The notes under the pieces: generated by a model
What the model was told of the DNA's origin: nothing
The model's database searches: none
The model's input: only the letters and a program-made list of their open reading frames with translations
Assembly (NCBI RefSeq): GCF_001428245.1
Contig: NZ_LMRV01000045.1
Coordinates: 1 to 64,000 of the forward strand
Reading direction: 5' to 3'
Length of the DNA: 64,000 nucleotides
Source of the DNA: Paenibacillus sp. Soil522
GTDB lineage: Bacteria > Bacillota > Bacilli > Paenibacillales > Paenibacillaceae
Part shown: positions 23,578-32,928 of the stretch, in pieces
How positions within the stretch are numbered: position 1 is the stretch's first letter
Layout: the number at the start of each line of letters is the position of its first letter
Translations under genes and position numbers: made by a program

Positions 23578-23583
23578 ATATCA

Positions 23584-24714
23584 ATGCGTATTAATCATAA
23601 CATTGCAGCACTTAACACTCACCGTCAGTTGTCTACTAACACAGCTAACCAAAGCAAGTCTATCGAGAAGCTTTCTTCAGGACTTCGCATTAACCGCGCT
23701 GGCGATGATGCAGCTGGCCTTGCAATCTCCGAAAAAATGCGTGGACAAATTCGCGGTTTGGAGCAAGCAACTCGTAATGCTCAAGACGGTATTTCGTTGA
23801 TTCAAACAGCTGAGGGTGCATTGAACGAAACGCATTCGATTTTGCAGCGTATGAACGAACTTGCAACTCAAGGTGCTAACGGCACTTTGTCCGCTACAGA
23901 TAGAACAGCAATTGGTGATGAAATTACCCAATTGAACAGTGAGATCGATCGTATTTCTACTTCAACTAAATTTAACGGCCAAACTCTATTGGCTGGTACT
24001 TTTGGTTCTCAATTGGACACGACTGCATCAGGTATTGGAGTTGGCAATGCCGGTGTAACCGCTATTGATATTAGTGGCGCAACTGCATCTACTACATATA
24101 CAATAGCTGTAGGTGCCGTTGGTGGCGCTGGTACTGTTATGTTAGATGATGGCAACGGAAATGTTCAAGAGGTTGCTTTAGCCGACAATACAGCTGGAGT
24201 ATTAGATTTTGATAAATTAGGCGTTAAGATTTCTGTAAACAGTACATGGGATATTGCTACTCTGGCAGCTGCTAGCGTTGGTACAGGAACAGGCACAATT
24301 GATACAACTGCATCTGCAGCAGTTAATATTCAAATTGGATCTGAGAATGCAGCGGCACAAAAATTAGGGATCTCGATCAGCAAGATTGATGCGACGTCTC
24401 TGAGTACTGCAGGTGTTGACGTTTCTTCCTCAGCGACTGCAGCAACAGCAATGACTACAATCCAAAATGCTATTGATGTGGTATCTGCTCAACGTTCCAA
24501 ATTGGGCGCATACCAAAACCGTCTAGACCACACAATCAACAACATCAGCACAGCATCCGAGAACCTGACTGCTGCTGAATCCCGTGTGCGCGATGTAGAC
24601 ATGGCGAAAGAAATGATGGAGCAAACGAAAAACTCAATTCTTGCTCAAGCTTCCCAAGCGATGTTGGCTCAAGCGAACCAACAGCCGCAAGGCGTTCTGC
24701 AATTGCTTCGTTAA
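23584..24714 (+). CDS. hag: Flagellin
   Basis: 376 aa from ATG 23584 with GGGAGGAAA upstream. It is the filament subunit, exported through the flagellar type III system. The D0/D1 N-terminal block MRINHNIAALNTHRQLS and GLRINRAGDDAAGLAISEKMR, and the C-terminal block AYQNRLDHTINNISTASENL with the end QASQAMLAQANQQPQGVLQLLR, are complete. The central variable domain (about residues 140-290) is short and rich in Ala, Thr and Gly. It has no Cys and no signal peptide, as expected. SigD and CsrA/FliW control are indicated by the upstream sites. Confidence 0.98.
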   Translation: MRINHNIAALNTHRQLSTNTANQSKSIEKLSSGLRINRAGDDAAGLAISEKMRGQIRGLEQATRNAQDGISLIQTAEGALNETHSILQRMNELATQGANGTLSATDRTAIGDEITQLNSEIDRISTSTKFNGQTLLAGTFGSQLDTTASGIGVGNAGVTAIDISGATASTTYTIAVGAVGGAGTVMLDDGNGNVQEVALADNTAGVLDFDKLGVKISVNSTWDIATLAAASVGTGTGTIDTTASAAVNIQIGSENAAAQKLGISISKIDATSLSTAGVDVSSSATAATAMTTIQNAIDVVSAQRSKLGAYQNRLDHTINNISTASENLTAAESRVRDVDMAKEMMEQTKNSILAQASQAMLAQANQQPQGVLQLLR

Positions 24715-24730
24715 TCTTAAACAAACATGG

Positions 24731-24767
24731 AGAGACCCTGATATTTCTAGGGTCTCTTTTCTTTTTT
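24731..24767 (+). terminator. Terminator after flagellin gene
   Basis: AGAGACCCT (24731-24739) pairs with AGGGTCTCT (24749-24757), followed by a T-rich tail. Confidence 0.92.
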
Positions 24768-24768
24768 C

Positions 24769-24796
24769 TAATTAATTGATCATCTATAGCCGATAT
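24769..24796 (+). promoter_or_regulatory. Probable SigD promoter for flaG-fliD-fliS
   Basis: The -10 box GCCGATAT (24789-24796) is perfect. The -35 is TAAT (24769-24772) with 16 nt spacing, one base off consensus in sequence and in spacing. Confidence 0.65.
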
Positions 24797-24830
24797 ATAA
24801 AGTAAAAGAAACGTTGGAGGTTGATTTGTG

Positions 24831-25244
24831 ATGAACATCAATACATCGGCTACAGGCTCAAGCGGATCTGTTGATCGTGTAGCTTCAGGAAGCAAATCGT
24901 TTGAACCGGTCACAGATCCAGTACTTGTAACGGCACCTCATTCTATACCGGCAGTCTCTACCTTCACGAATGTAGATGCGCTTAAGAAGGCGGAGCTGCG
25001 TGGAGATAACTATACGGTTAGTGATGAACAAGTTGTAAAAGCGATTGAGCGGGCTATTAAAGCGATGCAGGGAAAGGCAACAAGTCTAGAGTTTTCGATA
25101 CATGAGAAAACGAAATTGATTGCCGTCAAAGTTATCGATAGTGAGTCAGGTGAAGTCATACGTGAAATCCCACCTGAGAAATCATTAGATTTTGTCGCTA
25201 AATTATGGGAGATGGCTGGGATATTAATTGATGAAAAAGGATAG
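24831..25244 (+). CDS. flaG: FlaG-family flagellar protein
   Basis: 137 aa from ATG 24831; GTG at 24828 is in frame and closer to the GGAGG at 24816-24820, so the start is uncertain by one codon. The N-terminal third is disordered. The C-terminal part carries the FlaG motif LEFSIHEKTKLIAVKVIDS, GEVIREIPPEKSLDFVAKLWEMAG. FlaG proteins influence filament length; the molecular role is unclear. It corresponds to B. subtilis yvyC, which has the same place before fliD. Confidence 0.92.
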   Translation: MNINTSATGSSGSVDRVASGSKSFEPVTDPVLVTAPHSIPAVSTFTNVDALKKAELRGDNYTVSDEQVVKAIERAIKAMQGKATSLEFSIHEKTKLIAVKVIDSESGEVIREIPPEKSLDFVAKLWEMAGILIDEKG

Positions 25245-25271
25245 CTTTTAATAAGGAAGGGAGTATAAATT

Positions 25272-27068
25272 ATGCGTGTAAGTGGTCTGGCTTCAGGTAT
25301 GGATACCGATGAGATAATTAAGTCACTAATGAAAGCACAGCGAATTCCAATGGATAAGCTGTCTCAGAAGAAGCAGTTACTAGAGTGGAAACGCGATGAT
25401 TACCGAACACTTAACAATAAGATATTGGAGTTCCGTAACGCTGCATTTGATATGAAACTTGAGTCAAGTTATTTAGCCAAGAAGGTAACTTCATCACAAG
25501 AGAGTATCGTATCGGTAACAGGCTCCCCAGCAGCAAATGAAGGACAATACACACTCAACATCGAGAAGCTGGCTAAATCAGCTTCTTTAACCTCAGGGGA
25601 TTTGACCGGCGCTGCTAGTAGTACCAAGACAATTGGAAGTTTAGGCTTAGTCAGTGATACACAGTTAAAAATTACTGGGGAGAAAGGCATAAAATCAATA
25701 AATATAAAAACCGGTGATACGATAGAGCAGCTTGTTACGGCTATTAACAATGAATCGGCTTCTACAGGCGTAAAGGTTTCTTATGATTCGACAATGGATA
25801 GACTTTTCTTCAATTCTTCAAAAACGGGAGAGACATCAAAAATAAATCTAGAGTTAGTGAATGGTGAAAGTATAAACAATATTCTTGGTGTTGAATCTAA
25901 GGATGGGGCCCAAAGCTTTGCATCTAAAAGTTCATTAGTCAATGGGGCATTGGTTGGTACATCAGTATTCACGGTTAATTATGACAATATTAATTATGAC
26001 TTCAATGTCACCAATACCACTACCGTCGGTGATTTAGTAGACCAAATGAATAATGATTTGAATGGGGCCGGAATTAATGTCTATTTAAATAGCAGCGGGA
26101 AATTATCTGTATATAACAGAGATACAACCAAGACCGTCTTTTACTCGGATGATCAAGGCAGCTCTGTAGTAAATGCGTTAGGCCTCGACGCTATGACAGT
26201 GAATAATTCCATTACAAGTGTTACGGGTTCAAATGCTAAGGTCCTCTTTAACGGCATTGAAACGGAATACGATTCTAACACATTTTCAATTGTAGGCATG
26301 ACTTTTAATGCCAAGCAGGTGAGTGCCACCACTGTTGATATAGGTGTATCGCAAGATGTAGATACCGTTTTGGATACCATTAAGAAATTTGTTGAGAAGT
26401 ACAATTCACTTATTGATGAGGTGAATAAAGAAGTAATAGAGAAACGAGATCGGGATTATCAGCCGCTTACTGATGCAGAACGTGAAGATTTGGATGATGA
26501 TGAGATAAAGAAGTGGGAAGAACGTGCTAGAAATGGGATGCTCGCGAACGATGGAATAATAACGGGTGGATTAAACTCACTTCGTCGTGGATTATCTGAT
26601 TCAGTAAGTGGACTCCCAGTGGGACAATTAAAAAGTCTGGCTGAAATTGGTATATCAAATATTAATATAAAGAGTTCTACGATCACTGGCTCTTATGCTG
26701 ACCGTGGGAAACTATATATAGACGAGACAAAGTTGAAACAGGCGCTGACTGATAATCCGGATGAAGTTATGGCTTTATTTACTACAAATGGAGCGACCGA
26801 ATCGACTGACGGCATTGCGACCCGATTGTACGACAAAGCATCGGCACTCTTTAATCAAATTACGGAGAAAGCAGGCGCAACAGCTTCAGTCGAAACTACT
26901 TATTTAATGGGGAAAGAGAATATTCGCTTAACGAAGCAATTGTCGAATCTAGCTGACCGCTTAGATGATCTGGAATCACGATACTACAAGCAGTTCACAG
27001 CAATGGAAACCTATCTTAGCCAAATGAACTCTCAAAGCGGATGGCTATCCCAGCAATTTAGCTCATAG
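25272..27068 (+). CDS. fliD: Flagellar filament cap protein
   Basis: 598 aa from ATG 25272 (AAGGAAGGGAG upstream). FliD caps the filament and folds flagellin as it arrives. The N-terminal block MRVSGLASGMDTDEIIKSLM and KAQRIPMDKLSQKK is typical, as is the C-terminal coiled coil (LTKQLSNLADRLDDLESRYYKQFTAME) ending MNSQSGWLSQQF. Codon use in 25.6-26.6 kb is more AT-rich than in neighbours, which is common for the exposed variable domains. Confidence 0.97.
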   Translation: MRVSGLASGMDTDEIIKSLMKAQRIPMDKLSQKKQLLEWKRDDYRTLNNKILEFRNAAFDMKLESSYLAKKVTSSQESIVSVTGSPAANEGQYTLNIEKLAKSASLTSGDLTGAASSTKTIGSLGLVSDTQLKITGEKGIKSINIKTGDTIEQLVTAINNESASTGVKVSYDSTMDRLFFNSSKTGETSKINLELVNGESINNILGVESKDGAQSFASKSSLVNGALVGTSVFTVNYDNINYDFNVTNTTTVGDLVDQMNNDLNGAGINVYLNSSGKLSVYNRDTTKTVFYSDDQGSSVVNALGLDAMTVNNSITSVTGSNAKVLFNGIETEYDSNTFSIVGMTFNAKQVSATTVDIGVSQDVDTVLDTIKKFVEKYNSLIDEVNKEVIEKRDRDYQPLTDAEREDLDDDEIKKWEERARNGMLANDGIITGGLNSLRRGLSDSVSGLPVGQLKSLAEIGISNINIKSSTITGSYADRGKLYIDETKLKQALTDNPDEVMALFTTNGATESTDGIATRLYDKASALFNQITEKAGATASVETTYLMGKENIRLTKQLSNLADRLDDLESRYYKQFTAMETYLSQMNSQSGWLSQQFSS

Positions 27069-27079
27069 GAGGCTTCAAC

Positions 27080-27505
27080 ATGCAACTGCAACAGCGTAAT
27101 AAATATTTAGAAACGACAGTGCAAACGGCTTCGCCTGCACAATTGCTCATTATGCTCTTCGATGGAGCTATTCGTTTTTGTCGTCAGGGCATTGCAGCGA
27201 TAAAAGACAAGAATCATCCAGACGCAAACACGAACTTGTTAAAAGTTCAAGAAATCATTAATGAATTTATTATTACAATAGATCGCAGTTCCCCGATGGC
27301 CGACAACTTGCTTCGCTTATACCAGTATTTTAATACCCGTCTTTTCGAAGCAAACGTGAAGAAAATAGTAGAACCAGCCGAGGAAGTGTTAGCTCATCTA
27401 TTGGATCTGAAAGAAACCTGGATTCAAGCTGCCAAACAATACAATCAGTTAGCGGGACAAGCGAGTGGAAGCACTCCTAAAACAACTCACTCATCTGTCG
27501 TCTAA
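27080..27505 (+). CDS. fliS: FliS, flagellin export chaperone
   Basis: 141 aa from ATG 27080 with AGGAGG at 27067-27072. It is a four-helix protein that holds flagellin before export and also touches FliW/CsrA balance through flagellin. The motif PAQLLIMLFDGAIRFCRQG and the start LQQRNKYLETTVQTASPAQL are diagnostic. The next gene overlaps its 3' end. Confidence 0.96.
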   Translation: MQLQQRNKYLETTVQTASPAQLLIMLFDGAIRFCRQGIAAIKDKNHPDANTNLLKVQEIINEFIITIDRSSPMADNLLRLYQYFNTRLFEANVKKIVEPAEEVLAHLLDLKETWIQAAKQYNQLAGQASGSTPKTTHSSVV

Positions 27506-27803
27506 TCTAATGGAGCGATTGAGCAGCTGCGGGCTTGAGGATATTGAAACCTATATGCAGGAGCGGGATTTAATCTTTGCTGAACTTCAGCGGCTTAATC
27601 CTGCTCCTGATCAAGCTGCAGCCTTGCGCCCTCAAGTATTGCATATTGTGGAGATGGACACCGTCATCACAGGCAGAATGACGGAGCTGCGCGATGAAGC
27701 AAAACGGGAGATGGACAAAATCAATCGGGGGAAACGCTCCAAGTCGATGTATGAGTCAAGCTCATATGGAGACGAAAGTCTATTCTTCGACACGAAACGA
27801 TAA
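27465..27803 (+). CDS. fliT: FliT-like flagellar chaperone
   Basis: 112 aa from GTG 27465, overlapping fliS by 41 nt. An ATG at 27510 would avoid the overlap but would remove the first helix and give only 97 aa. It is helical and charged, with MEALLKQLTHLSSNLMERL, then DIETYMQERDLIFAELQRLNP and a basic C-terminus. In B. subtilis fliT follows fliS and keeps FliD soluble. Sequence identity in this family is low, so the call relies mostly on position and helical pattern. No clear ribosome site is seen, which suits translational coupling. Confidence 0.72.
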   Translation: MEALLKQLTHLSSNLMERLSSCGLEDIETYMQERDLIFAELQRLNPAPDQAAALRPQVLHIVEMDTVITGRMTELRDEAKREMDKINRGKRSKSMYESSSYGDESLFFDTKR

Positions 27804-27898
27804 AGAGAAAAATTTGCATAAAATTTCATCTTTCGACATGATACGACAACCCTGAATGCCGCTAAAAATCTCAAATGAATTCGCTTACAATAAATTGT

Positions 27899-27928
27899 TT
27901 GACAATTCCGTGAAGTGGGTGTTATAGT
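27899..27928 (+). promoter_or_regulatory. SigA promoter of the cold-shock gene
   Basis: TTGACA (27899-27904), 18 nt, TATAGT (27923-27928). A leader of about 55 nt separates it from the coding start. Confidence 0.75.
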
Positions 27929-27990
27929 CAAATTGTGGGTTATACAATGAGATGCCTCACAGTATTTGAAGATGAAGGGAATGTTTGCAC

Positions 27991-28188
27991 ATGCAAGGTA
28001 AAGTTAAATGGTTTAACGCAGAGAAAGGTTATGGATTTATCGAGACTGAGCAAGGCGGCGACGTATTTGTTCATTTCTCCGCTATCCAAACCGAAGGTTT
28101 CAAAACACTTGAAGAAGGCCAATCCGTGGAATTCGATATCGTTGAAGGCGCTCGTGGACCACAAGCTGCTAACGTAATTAAATTGTAA
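27991..28188 (+). CDS. Cold-shock protein (CspA/CspB family)
   Basis: 65 aa from ATG 27991 with GAAGGGA upstream; an in-frame TTG at 27985 is less likely. It is an OB-fold nucleic-acid chaperone. RNP1 (KGYGFIET) and RNP2 (VFVHFSAI) are present, with the typical start [16 protein letters not shown]. It binds single-stranded RNA and DNA and aids translation and transcription at low temperature or in rich growth. It is a single-gene unit. Which of several csp paralogues it matches cannot be told. Confidence 0.97.
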   Translation: MQGKVKWFNAEKGYGFIETEQGGDVFVHFSAIQTEGFKTLEEGQSVEFDIVEGARGPQAANVIKL

Positions 28189-28242
28189 TTATTCGGCTGA
28201 TCCAGCCAACCTATATTTTGGATCATAAAACAAGCAATTACA

Positions 28243-28272
28243 CAAAGCTCCGGGTAACCGGGGCTTTTTTTT
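28243..28272 (+). terminator. Terminator after the cold-shock gene
   Basis: AAAGCTCCGG and CCGGGGCTTT pair around GTAA, followed by eight T. Confidence 0.92.
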
Positions 28273-28407
28273 GTAACGGAAAATGTTGTGATGGAATAAG
28301 AAAAACTCAGCTTATTGCTTCAGGAATAATGTTTTTTTGCGGCTGCGACAAGTCTACTTCCTCTAAATTAATTTTATCTGAATATTCCAAATAAAATAAA
28401 AACTATT

Positions 28408-28436
28408 TTGATCTAAGCGCTCACATATGCTATAAT
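28408..28436 (+). promoter_or_regulatory. SigA promoter of hpf
   Basis: TTGATC (28408-28413), 17 nt, TATAAT (28431-28436). The region 28273-28407 is AT-rich and shows no gene. Confidence 0.8.
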
Positions 28437-28462
28437 AAGACCATGTAAAGGAGGAGTTCCCC

Positions 28463-29008
28463 ATGAACTACAACATTCGAGGTCAACACTTTCAAGTAAC
28501 AGATGCATTGAGAGACTACGTCGAAAAGAAACTCAACCGATTGGACAAATATTTCGAAGCACCAATCACCTCCGATATTAACGTTACACTATCGGTCACT
28601 AAAGGGAAACATGCAGTTGAGGTGACCATTCCACTCATCGGCGTTATGCTCAGAGCCGAGGAGAAAAGCGAGGATATGTACGCATCGATCGATCTTGTAG
28701 CGGATAAACTCGAACGACAAATACGTAAGCATAAAACCAAAGTAAATCGTAAGTTCCGTCAAGGAAGCGGCGTACGCGCCTTGTTCAAAGAGGACGGCTC
28801 AGCAGTGAGCGTTCTTGAGGAAGAGGATGATCTGGAGCTTGTACGTACTAAGCGCTTTGCACTTAAGCCTATGGACGTAGAAGAAGCGATTTTGCAAATG
28901 AATATGGTTGGACATAATTTTTTCGTATTTTCGAATGTAGACAACAAAGAAATTAGTGTTGTATACAAACGCAGCGATGGCAAATACGGTTTAATTGAGC
29001 AAGGCTAA
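28463..29008 (+). CDS. hpf: Ribosome hibernation promoting factor, long form
   Basis: 181 aa from ATG 28463 with AGGAGG at 28450-28455. The N-terminal domain (about 1-100), YNIRGQHFQVTDALRDYVEKKL, binds the decoding centre of the 30S subunit. The C-terminal domain (about 125-181), RTKRFALKPMDVEEAILQMNMVGH, dimerises and joins two 70S ribosomes into 100S particles. This two-domain form is the one used by Firmicutes (B. subtilis YvyD). It stands alone between a promoter and a terminator, just before secA as in B. subtilis. Confidence 0.97.
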   Translation: MNYNIRGQHFQVTDALRDYVEKKLNRLDKYFEAPITSDINVTLSVTKGKHAVEVTIPLIGVMLRAEEKSEDMYASIDLVADKLERQIRKHKTKVNRKFRQGSGVRALFKEDGSAVSVLEEEDDLELVRTKRFALKPMDVEEAILQMNMVGHNFFVFSNVDNKEISVVYKRSDGKYGLIEQG

Positions 29009-29030
29009 CAGCAATTATACTTAACTCAAC

Positions 29031-29067
29031 GAGCCTTTTCTCCTTTTTGGAGAGAGGCTTTTTCTTT
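29031..29067 (+). terminator. Terminator after hpf
   Basis: GAGCCTTTTCTCC pairs with GGAGAGAGGCTT around a TTTTT loop, with a T-rich tail. Confidence 0.88.
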
Positions 29068-29147
29068 TACAAGTGTCCTCGTTGCGGCAGTGTCGACAAA
29101 CTGATACAATTTAATGCAAAGAGGCGTCATTACGAAAGGGGAATTCC

Positions 29148-31655
29148 ATGCTCGGATTAGTGAAGAAGATATTTGGTGACCATAACGAGCGCGAGGTAAA
29201 ACGGCTCCAGCGGACGGTAGATGAAATAAATGCGATAGAATCGAAATTTACGTCTTTATCCGATGAAGCGCTGCGCGCTAAAACAGAGGAATTTAGAGCG
29301 AGAATTGAAAAGGGCGAGACGTTAGACAACATTCTTCCGGAAGCTTTTGCAACGGTCAGAGAAGCATCCAAGCGTACGCTTGGCATGCGTCATTTTGACG
29401 TGCAGCTGCTCGGTGGTATCGTTCTGCATGAAGGCAAGATTGCGGAGATGAGAACGGGCGAAGGTAAGACGCTCGTGGCGACGCTTCCGGTTTATTTGAA
29501 TGCGCTGCTTGGCAAAGGCGTTCACGTTATTACGGTCAATAACTACCTGGCACAGCGTGATAGCGAGCTGATGGGAGAGCTATACGGCTTCCTTGGCATG
29601 ACAGTTGGCTGTAATCTGCATGGTTTGTCACATGATGAGAAGCAAGTAGCCTATGAATGCGATATTACGTACGGTACGAACAATGAATTCGGATTCGATT
29701 ATTTGCGTGACAATATGGTGCTTTACAAGGAACAAATGGTACAGCGCCCGCTTTATTTTGCCATTATCGATGAGGTGGATTCCATTCTAGTCGATGAAGC
29801 GCGGACGCCGCTTATTATTTCCGGCCAAGCTGCCAAATCGACAGAGCTTTATTTTGCTGCTGACCGCTTTATAAGCCGTTTGAAGCCCGAAGAGGATTTC
29901 ACGATTGATATTAAGCTGCGCAGCGTTATGCTGACGGAATCAGGCGTGGAGAAGACCGAGAAGGCTTTCCAAATTGAGAATTTGTTCGACCATGCGAATG
30001 TGACGCTAAACCACCATATTCAGCAGGCGCTGAAAGCTAACTTTATTATGAAGCGCGATGTAGACTATGTTGTTGAGGAAGAAGAGGTCGTCATTGTCGA
30101 CGAATTTACCGGCCGTCTTATGTCTGGACGCCGCTATAGCGATGGCTTGCACCAAGCGATTGAAGCGAAGGAGCAGCTGAAGGTTCAAAACGAGAGCATG
30201 ACGCTCGCGACTATTACCTTCCAAAACTACTTCCGTATGTATCGCAAGCTGGCAGGTATGACTGGTACAGCGAAAACGGAGGAAGAAGAGTTCAAGCGTA
30301 TTTACGGGCTTGATGTAATTCAAGTGCCTACAAACCGTTCTATGATTCGTAAGGATATTGCGGATGTCGTGTACAAGTCCGAAAATGGTAAATATAAAGC
30401 GGTCGTTGATGAGATCGTTCAGCGTCACAGCAAAAACCAGCCGGTGCTCGTGGGTACTATATCCATTGAGAACTCGGAAAAGTTATCGGAAATGCTGAAG
30501 CGCAGAGGCGTGACGCACAAGGTGCTCAACGCGAAGTTCCATGCCGAGGAAGCGGAAATTATTTCGCGGGCGGGTCAAGCCGGCGCTGTGACAATTGCAA
30601 CGAACATGGCTGGCCGCGGTACGGATATTTTGCTGGGCGAATCGGTTCCTGACCTTGGCGGCTTGCACATTATCGGTACGGAACGCCATGAAAGCCGCCG
30701 GATCGATAATCAGCTGCGCGGTCGTGCGGGACGTCAAGGGGATCCTGGCTCTTCGCAGTTTTACTTGTCGCTTGAGGATGAGCTGATGCGCCGCTTCGGT
30801 TCGGAAAATATTATGGGCATGATGGAGAAGCTCGGACTTGATGAGGATCAACCGATCGAGAGCCGGATGATTTCAAGAGCGATCGAATCGGCGCAGAAGC
30901 GCGTTGAGGGCAACAACTTTGACATTCGGAAAGTCGTGTTGCAATACGATGACGTGATGAATCAGCAGCGTGAGGTTATTTATAAGCAGCGCCGCGATAT
31001 TCTTGGTTCGGAGAACATCCGCCAGGAAGTTATGGACATGATTAAGCCGGTCATCGAGCGCATCGTTGAAGCGCACTGCGCGGAGGATATTCCGGAGGAA
31101 TGGGATTTGCAGGCGATTGTAGATTATGCGCATGCAACCTTCCTGCAGGAAGGTTCTTTGACCAAAGAAGAGATTTGGGGCAAAGAGAAGGAAGAGATCA
31201 TCGACTACATTTATGAAGAAGTCGTTGCTTCTTACGATGAGCGCGAACAAGAGCTCGGGCCGGAAATGATGCGCGAGTTCGAGAAGGTCGTTGTGCTGCG
31301 TGCCGTAGACAGCAAGTGGATGGATCACATCGATGCGATGGATCAGCTTCGTCAAGGTATCCATTTACGCGCATACGGCGGCACAGATCCGCTTCGCGAA
31401 TATCAATTCGAAGGCTTTGAGATGTTCAAGGAAATGATTGAGCACATTCAAGAGGAAGTCGCAAGATACATTATGAAGGCGCGCGTAGAAAGCAACCTGG
31501 AGCGTCAGGAGATAGCTCAAGGCCAAACGACGACGACGAGCGGCGGCGGAGAAGAGGCCCAGAAGCGTCCGGCGAAACGCGAGGAACGCGTAGGCCGTAA
31601 CGATGCGTGTCCTTGCGGCAGCGGCAAGAAATACAAGCTGTGCCACGGCAAGTAA
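29148..31655 (+). CDS. secA: Preprotein translocase ATPase SecA
   Basis: 835 aa from ATG 29148 (AAAGGGG upstream). It drives unfolded preproteins through SecYEG. Walker [15 protein letters not shown] is near residue 100, [19 protein letters not shown] near 207, and NMAGRGTDI near 485. The preprotein-crosslinking and helical scaffold regions are complete. The C-terminal zinc finger [14 protein letters not shown] ends the protein. The signal-peptide-bearing surface proteins of this window are presumably among its clients. prfB follows 67 nt later without a terminator, as in B. subtilis. Confidence 0.99.
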   Translation: MLGLVKKIFGDHNEREVKRLQRTVDEINAIESKFTSLSDEALRAKTEEFRARIEKGETLDNILPEAFATVREASKRTLGMRHFDVQLLGGIVLHEGKIAEMRTGEGKTLVATLPVYLNALLGKGVHVITVNNYLAQRDSELMGELYGFLGMTVGCNLHGLSHDEKQVAYECDITYGTNNEFGFDYLRDNMVLYKEQMVQRPLYFAIIDEVDSILVDEARTPLIISGQAAKSTELYFAADRFISRLKPEEDFTIDIKLRSVMLTESGVEKTEKAFQIENLFDHANVTLNHHIQQALKANFIMKRDVDYVVEEEEVVIVDEFTGRLMSGRRYSDGLHQAIEAKEQLKVQNESMTLATITFQNYFRMYRKLAGMTGTAKTEEEEFKRIYGLDVIQVPTNRSMIRKDIADVVYKSENGKYKAVVDEIVQRHSKNQPVLVGTISIENSEKLSEMLKRRGVTHKVLNAKFHAEEAEIISRAGQAGAVTIATNMAGRGTDILLGESVPDLGGLHIIGTERHESRRIDNQLRGRAGRQGDPGSSQFYLSLEDELMRRFGSENIMGMMEKLGLDEDQPIESRMISRAIESAQKRVEGNNFDIRKVVLQYDDVMNQQREVIYKQRRDILGSENIRQEVMDMIKPVIERIVEAHCAEDIPEEWDLQAIVDYAHATFLQEGSLTKEEIWGKEKEEIIDYIYEEVVASYDEREQELGPEMMREFEKVVVLRAVDSKWMDHIDAMDQLRQGIHLRAYGGTDPLREYQFEGFEMFKEMIEHIQEEVARYIMKARVESNLERQEIAQGQTTTTSGGGEEAQKRPAKREERVGRNDACPCGSGKKYKLCHGK

Positions 31656-31722
31656 GGAACAGCGCTAGGCCGTACAGCATACGGTGAAGAATGAACAACT
31701 ATTTTGAGGTGAAGCGGAAGCT

Positions 31723-32830
31723 ATGATAGACATAACGGTTAAACAGGACCTGCGTGAAATGGCCAAGCGGCTCCAAGAGCTCAGGGGGTCTCTTTGACTT
31801 AGATCTCAAGCAGGAGATCATTGCTAACTTCGAAGAGAAAATGACGTTCCAAGGTTTCTGGGATGATAACGACAAAGCGCAAAGCGTTATTTCTGAGCTA
31901 AATGCGGTGAAGTCGGTTGTCGAGCATTACGATAGGCTAAACAGCGAGCAGGAGGATCTTCAGATGATGCTCGAGCTCGCGGAAGAGGAAAGCGACGAAT
32001 CGCTTGAGGCGGATGTCGTGAGCGGCGTTGAGAAGCTCGTGCGTAAGGTGAGCGATTTCGAGCTTCAGCTTCTCCTTAACCAGCCTTACGATAAGCTCAA
32101 TGCCATTCTCGAGCTGCATCCTGGCGCAGGCGGAACGGAATCGCAGGACTGGGGCCTGATGCTGTACCGGATGTATACGCGCTGGGCCGAGAAGAGCGGC
32201 TTCAAGGTGGAGCTGCTCGATTACTTGCCCGGTGATGAGGCAGGGATTAAGAGTGTTACCATTTTGATCAAAGGCTACAATGCTTACGGTTATCTGAAGG
32301 CAGAGAAGGGCGTGCACAGGCTTGTACGCATATCTCCGTTTGATTCCGCGGGCCGTCGTCATACGTCGTTTGCTTCCTGTGATGTTGTCCCGGAAATCGA
32401 CGATAGTATCGAGATCGAGATTCGCACTGAAGATTTGAAGGTGGATACGTACCGGGCGAGCGGAGCGGGCGGCCAGCACGTCAATAAGACGGAGTCTGCT
32501 ATCCGAATTACGCATATCCCTTCAGGAATCGTGGTCGCTTGCCAGCAGGAGCGTTCGCAAATCCAGAACCGGGAGCGGGCGATGAAAATGCTTCGTTCCA
32601 AGCTGTATGAGAAGAAGATTGAGGAGCAGATAAAGCACTTGGCGGAAATTCGCGGCGAGCAATCCGAGATCGCCTGGGGCAGCCAAATTCGTTCTTATGT
32701 TTTCCATCCGTACTCTATGGTGAAGGATCATCGCACGTCGGTGGAGACAGGTAATGTCGGCGCAGTTATGGATGGCGATATTGATGCTTTTATCGATGGG
32801 TATTTGCGGCATCAGATTCGTCATGATTGA
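31723..32830 (+). CDS. prfB: Peptide chain release factor 2, with programmed +1 frameshift
   Basis: It starts at ATG 31723 and reads 24 codons to CTT, then an in-frame TGA at 31795-31797. A +1 slip on CTT-T continues at GAC 31796 to the stop at 32830, for 368 aa in total. This is the classical autoregulatory recoding of prfB and not a broken gene. Downstream are the GGQ motif ([19 protein letters not shown]) that triggers peptide release and the region carrying the UGA/UAA recognition segment ([16 protein letters not shown] precedes it). RF2 ends translation at UAA and UGA. Cotranscription with secA is likely. Confidence 0.97.
31783..31798 (+). promoter_or_regulatory. prfB recoding site
   Basis: A Shine-Dalgarno-like AGGGGG (31783-31788) lies 3 nt before the slippery CTT (31792-31794), the in-frame TGA (31795-31797) and a following C. 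All elements known to promote +1 frameshifting in prfB are present. Low RF2 slows termination at TGA and favours the shift. Confidence 0.97.
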
Positions 32831-32856
32831 ATTAGCGTTAAATGCATAAACTTGGG

Positions 32857-32897
32857 GAAGAGTTCCAACACGGACAGCGTGTGGGGCTCTTCTTTTT
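32857..32897 (+). terminator. Terminator after prfB
   Basis: GAAGAG..CC..ACAC pairs with GTGT..GGGG..CTCTTC, followed by TTTTT (32893-32897). Confidence 0.85.
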
Positions 32898-32928
32898 GCT
32901 AAAATTAGCTTATAAGGAGATTGAAGGC

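Noticed and set aside
31754-31796. prfB taken as starting at GTG 31754 or as a frameshifted pseudogene
   Set aside because: The GTG is out of the real frame; the ATG at 31723 plus the conserved +1 recoding site gives the full-length protein.
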